Source of the DNA: Bacillota bacterium
Lineage (GTDB): Bacteria > Bacillota > Clostridia > Lachnospirales > Lachnospiraceae
Reading direction: 5' to 3'
DNA length: 64,000 bases
Assembly: GCA_023414355.1 (NCBI GenBank)
Contig: JAEZOB010000022.1
Coordinates: forward strand, 1 to 64,000
Position 1 is the first letter of the stretch. Each line of letters starts with the position of its first letter. This document shows, piece by piece, positions 32,870-40,783 of this stretch. The notes under the pieces were generated by a model. The model worked only from the letters and a program-made list of their open reading frames with translations. It did not search any database and had not been told where the DNA came from. The position numbers and the translations under genes are program-made.

Positions 32870-34447
32870 ATGAAAGATAAGAAAAACAGGAGAAGCACCT
32901 TAAGAAGTATTATTGTAGTGGCGGTTGTCCTGATTGTTTATACCATAATCTGTTACATCATTATTGACCGTTACCCAGGGAAAGCGGATGAAGTTGACGG
33001 GGCTTCCAAGAAAGAAATGATCGCGGTGACTTTAGATCACATGACTACGTTGCCATTGCCTGATTCTGACTCTTCGATTGAATGGGAATGTGGTACCTGC
33101 TACAGTACTATTTCAAAAACCGGCATGGAGACATACTTTCGCAGATTGTCGGATGCTGGTTGGAAGGAGTATAACGGTAAAGCATTAAGTGGTGTTATCC
33201 CTATCGGAACGACGACGTATGAACTGGTCAACGGCGATCATATGCTTCAATTGATTACTTATTTGGAGGATCAGGATATTGCCTTCTATAACAGCATTCT
33301 TATTTATTATGATGATGACATATCAGTCAATGAACTGAAAGCCAGAAAAGGCGCCATGACGAAAGAGGCTATCCTTCCCCTGATCCAGTATCAGGTAGAT
33401 GAATTATCCAGGCAGGGCAAGGTTTCCGATAATAATGATAAGGTGACCGGCTTGGTTGAAATCAATATCGATAAGGGCTTCGACAGACTGCAGCTACAAG
33501 CTTTTGCCGCATACAGTGACCTGGGATTTACAGGCTGCTTTCTGGCCAGAAATGGGATTGTAACATATGTACCGGGCAATTTAGCGTCCGCCCATGTCCT
33601 GGACATCGATCAGGATGGAAAATATGAGATCCTTGATGCTTACCATTCTTGGCAGGGAAACACTTACCGACTAGAATTGGTGGCATATGAATATGTGAAA
33701 TCGGAGCCCTTTCATTCTCTCACGGAGATTCTGAGACAGAAATATTACACCTGCCTTGTCCCTGTCGATGGGTATGATGCATTTAAGTTGAATATGGACC
33801 GGGCTGAGACAGTGACACTGATTGGCGAAATTAAAGATTACGGAAAACTACAGGTGGTGGATGGAAGCTTCACAATACTGGGAGAAGAAGCCGAAAGCTT
33901 CCTCACCTGGTCAGATTCCTTTGATCAAAGCCGCCTGAGTACGATGAAAAAGGAATTTCCGGATAACCCTCCGTTAGTCAATATAAGCTTTGATTCCTCA
34001 AAACTGGATTATATTATACGGAAATCAGATTGGGGTGGCAGGATAGAAACGACAGATAGCAGTAAGCTGGCAGAAGCTTTTAATACAGAATATCCGACGT
34101 TGCCACTGATCAGCCTTGAGAAAATCTCTGTCAATGAAAGAGCCCCCAGAATTACCATAGATTTTGGAAAGTGTATGCCGGATAGTATTCGGGTTTATGA
34201 CGCCCAGTTAACAGAGAATAATTCGATTCGCTATAATATTAATACGGAGCAGGCAGTTCAAATTATGGATGACAGAAGGGTATCCTTTCCGCTTTCCCAG
34301 CATTTTGCTTATTATCTCAGTTCGGATTCCAAGGATTATAATAAGGAATGGAGAAGATTGTTTCAGGTTGTCTGTACCTGGAAGGACAAGGAATGTACCT
34401 ATGCTTTTCTGCTGAATACCAAGGGTAAATCGCTGGAGGGAAATTAG
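32870..34447 (+). CDS. Single-pass membrane protein of unknown function
   Basis: A 525-residue protein with a basic N-terminus (KDKKNRRSTLR), one transmembrane segment (about 15-36, IIVVAVVLIVYTIICYIIID), and a long extracytoplasmic part. I recognise no domain. The first outer region contains ECGTCYSTISKTGMETYFRR. A central stretch, HVLDIDQDGKYEILDAYHSW, resembles an FG-GAP/EF-hand-like Asp-rich loop, similar to that in the protein at 12233-12964. The ATG at 32870 has AAAGG upstream; the frame's first ATG (32852) has no ribosome site. Confidence 0.65.
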   Translation: MKDKKNRRSTLRSIIVVAVVLIVYTIICYIIIDRYPGKADEVDGASKKEMIAVTLDHMTTLPLPDSDSSIEWECGTCYSTISKTGMETYFRRLSDAGWKEYNGKALSGVIPIGTTTYELVNGDHMLQLITYLEDQDIAFYNSILIYYDDDISVNELKARKGAMTKEAILPLIQYQVDELSRQGKVSDNNDKVTGLVEINIDKGFDRLQLQAFAAYSDLGFTGCFLARNGIVTYVPGNLASAHVLDIDQDGKYEILDAYHSWQGNTYRLELVAYEYVKSEPFHSLTEILRQKYYTCLVPVDGYDAFKLNMDRAETVTLIGEIKDYGKLQVVDGSFTILGEEAESFLTWSDSFDQSRLSTMKKEFPDNPPLVNISFDSSKLDYIIRKSDWGGRIETTDSSKLAEAFNTEYPTLPLISLEKISVNERAPRITIDFGKCMPDSIRVYDAQLTENNSIRYNINTEQAVQIMDDRRVSFPLSQHFAYYLSSDSKDYNKEWRRLFQVVCTWKDKECTYAFLLNTKGKSLEGN

Positions 34448-34551
34448 GACGGAGCCAGGATCAGGAAAGCTCTAAAGGTGCTTTTTCGCGCTTTCATTTA
34501 TTCTGGCAATTATAACAGACATACAGGTGCATAGTTTATGTATCTTGTATA

Positions 34552-34580
34552 TTTACAAAATAGTGATAATAAGATATAAT
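34552..34580 (+). promoter_or_regulatory. Promoter of the RNA upstream of hydE
   Basis: TTTACA (34552-34557), 17 nt, TATAAT (34575-34580). Confidence 0.7.
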
Positions 34581-34586
34581 TGTTAA

Positions 34587-34781
34587 ATAAATAACAACAT
34601 ATACGTTCTGACAACAAGGGTACGCCCGAGTTTAAGGCGAAGAATAGAGAAGATATATCCGGAATAGGTAGAAAAAGGATCTGAGACGGTTAGCGATTAT
34701 GCTGAAGTAAAAGATTATCCTGCCAATACTCCATCGGATTTCATTACTATCCTTGTGCCTTTGGGCACAAGGATTTTTTTA
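34587..34781 (+). ncRNA. Putative small RNA or attenuated leader upstream of hydE
   Basis: The stretch between a consensus-like promoter and a perfect intrinsic terminator (34749-34780: ATCCTTGTGCC/GGCACAAGGAT then seven T) is about 195 nt. It has no start codon with a ribosome site. It includes GGG-TACG-CCC (34618-34627), a stem with a UNCG-type tetraloop. I could not match it to 6S, SRP, tmRNA or a known riboswitch by eye. hydE starts about 100 nt after the terminator, so this is either an independent sRNA or a hydE leader under attenuation. Confidence 0.5.
34749..34780 (+). terminator. Perfect intrinsic terminator upstream of hydE
   Basis: An 11-bp stem ATCCTTGTGCC/GGCACAAGGAT with a 4-nt TTTG loop, followed by a T-run to 34780. 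Confidence 0.9.
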
Positions 34782-34882
34782 TGTAAAAAGGTGGGTTCAC
34801 TGAGCTTGCCTATATTATAAAAAGCATCCTATACAGAAGGAAACCTCTATCAATTAATTTTATCGGAAAGCAGGTACACTAC

Positions 34883-35935
34883 ATGAAAGAAATAAGACAG
34901 CTGATTGCTCGGCTGGAGGAGCAAAAAATCTTGTCGAAGGATGAGTTTATAACATTACTGACGCAGATGAAGGAAGAAGATGCGGCATATCTTCGGGAGA
35001 GAGCAAGAGCAGTAGCAATTGAGAGCTTTGATCACCAAATTTATACCCGTGGCTTAATCGAATTCACGAATTACTGCAAAAATGACTGCTACTATTGCGG
35101 TATTAGGAGGAGTAACAGGGCGGTGGAGCGTTATCGCCTAACCAAGGAAGAAATCCTGGATTGCTGCCGGGAAGGCTATGAGCTTGGTTTTCGAACCTTT
35201 GTACTTCAGGGGGGTGAAGATGGCAGCTACACGGATGAGGCCTTGGTTGACATTGTTACCTCGATTAAAGAAGCTTACCCGGATTGTGCTTTGACCCTTT
35301 CCATTGGAGAACGAAGCTATGAAAGCTATGAGAAGCTCTATCAGGCAGGAGCTGACCGATATCTACTGAGACATGAGACGGCGAGCGAAGAGCATTATGC
35401 CAGGCTACACCCTGAGAATTTAAGCTTACGTAACAGAAAAAAGTGCTTGAAGAACTTAAAGCAGATCGGTTATCAGGTAGGTGCCGGCTTCATGGTGGGG
35501 TCACCTTATCAGACCACGGAGGATATCGCAGAGGATTTACTCTTTCTCAAAGAGCTTTCACCTGAGATGGTCGGAATCGGACCCTTCCTTCCCCATCACG
35601 AGACACCCTTTGCTCAAGAACCGAAAGGGTCTATGGAATTGACCTTAGTTTTGATCAGTATCATAAGGCTGATGCTGCCGGAGGCATTAATTCCAGCTAC
35701 AACAGCTCTCGGAACCATTCATCCCAAGGGCAGAGAGGAAGGAATTCTGTCCGGAGCCAATGTAGTGATGCCAAATCTGTCTCCCACCAGAGTCCGTAAG
35801 AATTATGAGCTCTATGATAATAAGATCTGTACCGGAGATGAAGCTGCAGAATGCCGTTTTTGCCTGGACCGAAGGATGAAGGGTATCGGCTATGAGCTCA
35901 CTGTGAATAAGGGCGACCATCCATCTAGAAAGTAA
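34883..35935 (+). CDS. hydE: [FeFe]-hydrogenase maturase HydE (radical SAM)
   Basis: A 350-residue radical SAM enzyme that acts on the organometallic precursor from HydG to help build the diiron subcluster of [FeFe] hydrogenase. The SAM cluster motif is NYCKNDCYYC (Cys65, Cys69, Cys72), followed by FVLQGGEDGSYT. Further cysteines (CTGDEAAECRFC, about 313-324) mark the second, variable cluster. hydE, hydG and hydF follow in order on one strand with gaps of 193 and 107 bp. No hydrogenase subunit is in the window. The ribosome site is weak (AGCAGGT). Confidence 0.95.
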   Translation: MKEIRQLIARLEEQKILSKDEFITLLTQMKEEDAAYLRERARAVAIESFDHQIYTRGLIEFTNYCKNDCYYCGIRRSNRAVERYRLTKEEILDCCREGYELGFRTFVLQGGEDGSYTDEALVDIVTSIKEAYPDCALTLSIGERSYESYEKLYQAGADRYLLRHETASEEHYARLHPENLSLRNRKKCLKNLKQIGYQVGAGFMVGSPYQTTEDIAEDLLFLKELSPEMVGIGPFLPHHETPFAQEPKGSMELTLVLISIIRLMLPEALIPATTALGTIHPKGREEGILSGANVVMPNLSPTRVRKNYELYDNKICTGDEAAECRFCLDRRMKGIGYELTVNKGDHPSRK

Positions 35936-36128
35936 ACAAGCAGAATTAGGCGGACTGATTACGATAGATGAAAAGCTACTAATCGTGCAGATGGATTATT
36001 TTGAAAGAAAATATTTGTATAAAATAATAAAATATTTTGAAAGAAAAGCTACTGAGCATGCTGACTGATGAACGTAGATAGAACTTCAGTAGAGAAGGCT
36101 AACATTAAAATAGAAGGAGAAATAAATT

Positions 36129-37547
36129 ATGTATGATGTAAAATCCAAAAAAGCGGAAGAATTTATTAATCATGAAGAAATCCTGGCTACACTGGAATAT
36201 GCCAAGGAGAATAAGAACAATCGTGAACTGATTGACAGTATACTAAAGAAGGCAGAGGAATACAAGGGCATTTCCCATAGAGAGGCTTCAGTTTTGCTGG
36301 AGTGTGATTTAGAGGATGAGGTGCAAAGGATGTATGAGCTGGCTGTAAGGATTAAGGAGAAATTCTACGGCAACCGTATTGTGATGTTCGCACCGCTCTA
36401 CCTCTCCAATTATTGCGTTAATGGATGTGTGTACTGCCCTTACCATTATGTAAATAAACATATACCAAGAAAGAAGCTGACCCAGGAAGAGATCCGTCGC
36501 GAGGTAATTGCACTTCAGGACATGGGACATAAACGTCTCGCCTTGGAGGCTGGGGAGGATCCGGTGAATAATCCTTTGGACTATATTCTTGAGAGTATCC
36601 AGACGATTTATTCCATCAAACATAAGAATGGTGCCATCCGTAGGGTGAACGTCAACATTGCCGCTACTACAGTGGAGGATTACAGGAAGCTGAAGGATGC
36701 CGGAATCGGTACGTATATTCTTTTCCAGGAGACCTATCACAAGGATAATTATGAAAAGCTACATCCGACAGGTCCGAAGCATAATTATGCTTATCATACA
36801 GAAGCTATGGACCGCGCCATGGAAGCAGGGATTGATGACGTAGGCTTAGGCGTATTATATGGTCTGAATATGTACCGTTACGACTTCGCCGGAATACTGA
36901 TGCATGCAGAACATTTGGAGGCGGCTATGGGGGTTGGACCTCATACCATCAGTGTTCCGCGAATCCGTCCCGCGGATGATATCGATCCGACTTCCTTTAA
37001 GGATTCCATCTCCGATGAAATCTTTGAGAAGATTGTAGCGATTCTTAGAATTGCGGTGCCTTATACCGGAATTATCGTATCCACCAGGGAATCCCAGAAG
37101 AGCAGAGAGAAGGTACTAAAGCTTGGTGTATCCCAGATCAGCGGCGGCTCCAAGACCAGCGTTGGAGGCTATGCATCACCCGAGCCTGAAGAGGAGAGCT
37201 CAGCCCAGTTTGATGTAGAGGATACCAGAACACTGGACGAGATCGTCAACTGGCTGCTTGCTCAGGGACACATCCCGAGCTTCTGTACTGCCTGCTACCG
37301 GGAAGGAAGAACCGGTGACCGCTTCATGCAGCTGGTGAAGTCCGGTCAAATTGCGAATTGCTGTCAGCCGAATGCCCTGATGACACTCAAGGAATACCTT
37401 GAGGATTATGCTTCCCCGGATACCAAAGCAAAAGGAGAAGCACTAATTAGAGAAGAGTTGACTCGTATTCCAAACGAAAAGGTTTTTCGGATTGCGGAGG
37501 AAAACTTAGTGAAGATTGCAAGCGGAAGCAGGGATTTTAGATTTTAA
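36129..37547 (+). CDS. hydG: [FeFe]-hydrogenase maturase HydG (tyrosine lyase)
   Basis: A 472-residue radical SAM enzyme that cleaves tyrosine to p-cresol and makes the CO and CN ligands of the H-cluster. The SAM motif is NYCVNGCVYC (Cys96, Cys100, Cys103). The C-terminal cluster region is FCTACYREG and NCCQPNAL, which binds the auxiliary [5Fe-5S] cluster. Length is typical. AGAAGGAGAAATAAATT precedes the ATG. The 193-bp gap before it contains two direct copies of TATTTTGAAAGAAAA and of AAAAGCTACT but no obvious terminator. Confidence 0.97.
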   Translation: MYDVKSKKAEEFINHEEILATLEYAKENKNNRELIDSILKKAEEYKGISHREASVLLECDLEDEVQRMYELAVRIKEKFYGNRIVMFAPLYLSNYCVNGCVYCPYHYVNKHIPRKKLTQEEIRREVIALQDMGHKRLALEAGEDPVNNPLDYILESIQTIYSIKHKNGAIRRVNVNIAATTVEDYRKLKDAGIGTYILFQETYHKDNYEKLHPTGPKHNYAYHTEAMDRAMEAGIDDVGLGVLYGLNMYRYDFAGILMHAEHLEAAMGVGPHTISVPRIRPADDIDPTSFKDSISDEIFEKIVAILRIAVPYTGIIVSTRESQKSREKVLKLGVSQISGGSKTSVGGYASPEPEEESSAQFDVEDTRTLDEIVNWLLAQGHIPSFCTACYREGRTGDRFMQLVKSGQIANCCQPNALMTLKEYLEDYASPDTKAKGEALIREELTRIPNEKVFRIAEENLVKIASGSRDFRF

Positions 37548-37654
37548 TAAAACAGGGATGGATAAATTTACAAGAATTGATATACTATTGATAAAGGAAT
37601 AAGATGCCAATTACCAATTGAGAGAGCAGTGTAATCTGCGGGAGGATATCATAC

Positions 37655-38848
37655 ATGAGTTTGACCAGTACACCAAGAGCAAATCAGCTTCACATCGGCA
37701 TTTTTGGAAAGAGAAATAGTGGTAAGTCAACCCTGATCAATGCGTTGACAGGTCATAATACGGCATTGGTGTCAGATGTAGCAGGAACCACAACAGACCC
37801 GGTTTACAAGACAATAGAAATCTATGGAATAGGTCCCTGCGTTTTGATCGATACGGCAGGCTTTGATGATACGGGATATCTCGGACAGATGCGTGTGGAG
37901 AAGACCAAGCTTGCCATGGAAAAGACCGATGTTGCCCTGATTGTATGCAGTGAGGAGGATATTTCTCAGGAGCTTGAGTGGGCCAGGGCATTCAAAGAGC
38001 ATAAAGCGGCTGTTGTGATGGTCATCAACAAGATAGATCAGATCAGTAATACGGACAAAATCCGGAATAAGATCTATGAAGCAATGAAGGAGGAGCCGAT
38101 TAAGATCAGCGCCATCTCGAAGCTTGGCATTGAGAAGATCAGAGAAGAGATCATCCGCAAAATCCCTGAGGATTTCGACGCGAAAAGTATCACCGGTGAC
38201 CTGGTCGAGGAAGGCGATACCGTACTTTTAGTAATGCCGCAGGATATCCAGGCACCGAAGGGCCGTTTGATTCTTCCACAGGTACAGACTCTGCGTGAAT
38301 TGCTGGATAAGAAGTGCCTCGTGCTCAGCAGTACAGCGGATAAATATGAGGAAGCTTTGGCAAGCATGACGAAACCGCCCAAGCTGATTATTACTGATTC
38401 CCAGGTGTTTCAGATGGTTTACGAGAAGAAGCCGAAGGAAAGTCAGCTAACCTCCTTCTCCGTACTGTTTGCCAGTCATAAGGGTGATATCGACTACTTT
38501 GTAAAGAGTGCAGAAGTTCTGGATCAACTGACCGAGCAATCTAAAGTTCTGATTGCAGAAGCTTGTACCCATGTACCTTTGGAGGAGGACATCGGGAGAG
38601 AGAAGTTGCCGAGGATGCTCCGCAGGAAGATCGGAGAAGGACTTACAATTGTAAATGTGAGCGGAAATGACTTCCCTAAGGATCTGTCAGGATTTAATCT
38701 GATCATTCAGTGCGGGGCCTGCATGTTCAACCGTAAGTATGTCATGAGCAGGGTGGAGCAGGCAAAGAGTCAGGGAGTACCTATGACAAACTATGGGGTT
38801 ACAATAGCTTATCTGACGGATATCCTTGATAAAATAGCGCTGACATGA
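37655..38848 (+). CDS. hydF: [FeFe]-hydrogenase maturase HydF (GTPase scaffold)
   Basis: A 397-residue GTPase and [4Fe-4S] scaffold that receives the diiron precursor and delivers it to apo-hydrogenase. The G1 motif is GKRNSGKST (18-26), followed by DVAGTTTDP, DTAGFDD and NKID. The C-terminal cluster ligands are CTHVP (about 306) and CGACMFNR (about 349). The ATG has GGGAGGATATC upstream. With hydE and hydG this gives the complete maturation set. Confidence 0.97.
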   Translation: MSLTSTPRANQLHIGIFGKRNSGKSTLINALTGHNTALVSDVAGTTTDPVYKTIEIYGIGPCVLIDTAGFDDTGYLGQMRVEKTKLAMEKTDVALIVCSEEDISQELEWARAFKEHKAAVVMVINKIDQISNTDKIRNKIYEAMKEEPIKISAISKLGIEKIREEIIRKIPEDFDAKSITGDLVEEGDTVLLVMPQDIQAPKGRLILPQVQTLRELLDKKCLVLSSTADKYEEALASMTKPPKLIITDSQVFQMVYEKKPKESQLTSFSVLFASHKGDIDYFVKSAEVLDQLTEQSKVLIAEACTHVPLEEDIGREKLPRMLRRKIGEGLTIVNVSGNDFPKDLSGFNLIIQCGACMFNRKYVMSRVEQAKSQGVPMTNYGVTIAYLTDILDKIALT

Positions 38849-38908
38849 TTGGCTTCTGATATTCTGTCGTAGCAATAGTTTGGGGAGGGTCGGGTATAAC
38901 GAAATACT

Positions 38909-39400
38909 ATGGATATTATTCTTAGACAATATAGAGAAAACGATTTGACTGCTATGATCGAGATATGGAATGAGGTCGTGGAGGATGGGATAGCATTTCC
39001 TCAGACAGAGCCACTGACCCTGAAGGAGGGAGAGCGCTTCTTCGGGGAACAGTCCTATTGTTGTGTCGCTGAAAATACCGAATCCAATGAGTTACTAGGC
39101 TTATATATATTACATCCGAACAATATCGGCAGATGCGGTCATATATCAAATGCCAGCTATGCCGTCAAAAGCAGCGCAAGAGGCAGCCATATCGGGGAAA
39201 TGCTGGTGAAGGACTCTCTCACTATGGGAAAAGAGCTTGGATTTTCACTGCTCCAATTCAATGCAGTCGTAAAAACCAATGCTTCTGCCAGGCATATCTA
39301 TGAAAAGCTTGGATTTGTGCAACTAGGCATCATACCTAAGGGTTTCCTACTTAAAAGCGGTATCTATGAGGACATTGTTCTTTATTATCATGAGTTATAA
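38909..39400 (+). CDS. GNAT N-acetyltransferase
   Basis: A 163-residue acetyltransferase. It has the GNAT pattern ASYAVKSSARGSHIGEMLVK (acetyl-CoA pyrophosphate loop, about 89-108), followed by NAVVKTNASARHIYEKLGF. The acceptor is unknown. The last ten codons (EDIVLYYHEL) are tandemly duplicated downstream with intact stop codons (see the 39368-39507 repeat). The ribosome site GGGAGGG is farther upstream than usual. Confidence 0.85.
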   Translation: MDIILRQYRENDLTAMIEIWNEVVEDGIAFPQTEPLTLKEGERFFGEQSYCCVAENTESNELLGLYILHPNNIGRCGHISNASYAVKSSARGSHIGEMLVKDSLTMGKELGFSLLQFNAVVKTNASARHIYEKLGFVQLGIIPKGFLLKSGIYEDIVLYYHEL

Positions 39401-39507
39401 TTCAGAAGATATTGTCTTTAATATTATGAGCTGAAATCAGAAGACATTATCTTCTAATATTATGAACTAAATCAGAAGATATGGTCCTCTATGACCCTGA
39501 ATTGTAA
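39368..39507 (+). repeat. Tandem copies of the acetyltransferase 3' end
   Basis: Four units begin at 39368 (inside the gene), 39405, 39440 and 39475. Unit 0 encodes EDIVLYYHEL-stop. Unit 3 (39475-39507), read alone, encodes EDMVLYDPEL-stop, almost the same. Units 1 and 2 are more decayed but still start EDIVF and EDIIF. The spacing is 35-37 bp. Confidence 0.85.
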
Positions 39508-39623
39508 TAGAAGGGCATAGTTCACGATTACCTGAGCTTCATCATAGGATAAATATCCATTCAGAAAGTTTAAGTTGATAACAGATTAGAAAATAACTAT
39601 AAAAGGTATGGGGGGGTACTTTT

Positions 39624-40103
39624 ATGGAGATTGGGATTGGGGATTTAACAGATCTGGAAAGAATTCTAGAGGTTCTGAATTCAGCTACTAAGAAGCTGCT
39701 GGATAAGAAGGTATATCAATGGGAGTATCCCTGGGAGACTGCGCAGATAGAAGAGGACATCAGAGAAAAGAGGCAATTCACGGTAAAGGATGCTTCCCGG
39801 ATGATCGCCGTCTTTTCTATCAAGGACACATTAGGTAATGTGTGGGAGCCGGAGAACCATGGCGATCAATGCTATCTCTATAGAATTGCTGTTCATCCGC
39901 AGGTTCAGGGAGCAGGAGTGGGAGAAGCTGTCTGCACCTGGGTAAAGGCTTATGCTATAAATAATAACAAGACAGTTTACCTGGATTGTTGGGCTGGCAA
40001 TGAAAAACTGAAAGCTTTTTACACGAAAGCGGGCTTTGATTGTCTGGGAGAATTCCCTGAAGAGGATTACAAGATCAGTGTATTTCGATACAAACCTACA
40101 TAA
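39624..40103 (+). CDS. GNAT N-acetyltransferase
   Basis: A 159-residue acetyltransferase with RIAVHPQVQGAGVGEAVCTW (about 90-109), the acetyl-CoA binding loop, followed by VYLDCWAGNEKLKAFYTKAG. It is preceded by a GGGGGGGT ribosome site. It is the second acetyltransferase in a row and is not closely similar to the first. A perfect 15-bp terminator follows it. The acceptor substrate is unknown. Confidence 0.85.
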   Translation: MEIGIGDLTDLERILEVLNSATKKLLDKKVYQWEYPWETAQIEEDIREKRQFTVKDASRMIAVFSIKDTLGNVWEPENHGDQCYLYRIAVHPQVQGAGVGEAVCTWVKAYAINNNKTVYLDCWAGNEKLKAFYTKAGFDCLGEFPEEDYKISVFRYKPT

Positions 40104-40145
40104 AATAAAGTCCCAACTCAATAAAAGTAGCGTGCTATGATATGC

Positions 40146-40197
40146 TACCCCTATATAGGACATTGAAATATAACAATTCCTATATAGGGGTATTTTA
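40146..40197 (+). terminator. Perfect 15-bp terminator after the second acetyltransferase
   Basis: TACCCCTATATAGGA (40146-40160) pairs with TCCTATATAGGGGTA (40178-40192), followed by TTTTATAT. Confidence 0.85.
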
Positions 40198-40239
40198 TAT
40201 AGTAAACCCATGGTGGGGTTGTTGAAAAGGATAAGTCAG

Positions 40240-40453
40240 CGAAATGGTCTTATATAAGGGTAAGGTTATGATGAGGGCATATAAAAGGATCAGCCTGTGA
40301 AAGTAATAATACAAGAGCAAGCCTATGGTGGGGACTTAAAAAGCGGGCATATAAAAGGATAGGTCTATGAATAATACTTAAAAAGATTAGGTCTATAGGG
40401 TGGACATATAAATGGATAAACTTATAAACGGGACATAAAAAGGTAAGCCTATA
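40240..40453 (+). repeat. Degenerate repeat array
   Basis: Several decayed copies of a unit near GGGCATATAAAAGGATARG(Y)CTATR. Clear ones are at about 40275, 40346, 40401 and 40430. Unit lengths and gaps vary, so it is not CRISPR, and no frame with a ribosome site crosses it. Confidence 0.6.
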
Positions 40454-40454
40454 G

Positions 40455-40771
40455 GGGGCTGTTTCGGAATAAAGTGTAAGGCATAGAAGGGATGCTGAAG
40501 GAGATAGGTGAAGCATAGAAAGCAAGGGGATGTTCATAACATTAACAATAGCCAGAGGAAGGATATAGGTATCCCATCATGCACTGTTTGCCGAACAGTT
40601 TGCTGATATTGTTTAATCAGAAGCGAACATTTATGTTCGATTATGATAAACAATGTCAGCAAGCTGTCCGGGATCCGGTGTGTGAGGGATGCCTGTGTCC
40701 TTCCTCTGGCTATATAGGGGAATTAATACATCCCCTTGCTTTCTATTTAACAACTATTTTTCAACAGCCCC
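40455..40771 (+). other. Giant imperfect hairpin with wobble-compensated arms
   Basis: The palindrome is centred at 40631.5 (CGAACAT-TT-ATGTTCG). Matching arm segments outward are: CAGTTTGCTGATATTG with its partner ending CAATGTCAGCAAGCTG, TAGCCAGAGGAAGGA with TCCTTCCTCTGGCTA, and TAGAAAGCAAGGGGATG with CATCCCCTTGCTTTCTA. The outermost pair, GGGGCTGTT (40455) with AACAGCCCC (40771), is followed by TTCTTT like a terminator. Arm differences are mostly G-T pairs when read as plus-strand RNA, which suggests selection on RNA structure. It sits between convergent genes. Confidence 0.75.
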
Positions 40772-40783
40772 TTCTTTCGCTTT

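Noticed and set aside
34465..34497. Terminator GAAAGC...GCTTTC after the 32870-34447 gene
   Set aside because: The stem is short, and an internal T-run breaks the loop; too weak to list as a feature.
34587..34781. 6S RNA, SRP RNA, tmRNA or a known riboswitch
   Set aside because: None of the diagnostic sequence blocks of these RNAs could be found; it was left as unassigned.
40250..40537. 95-residue minus-strand frame
   Set aside because: It runs through the degenerate repeat array, has a biased Leu/Pro/His composition and no ribosome site.
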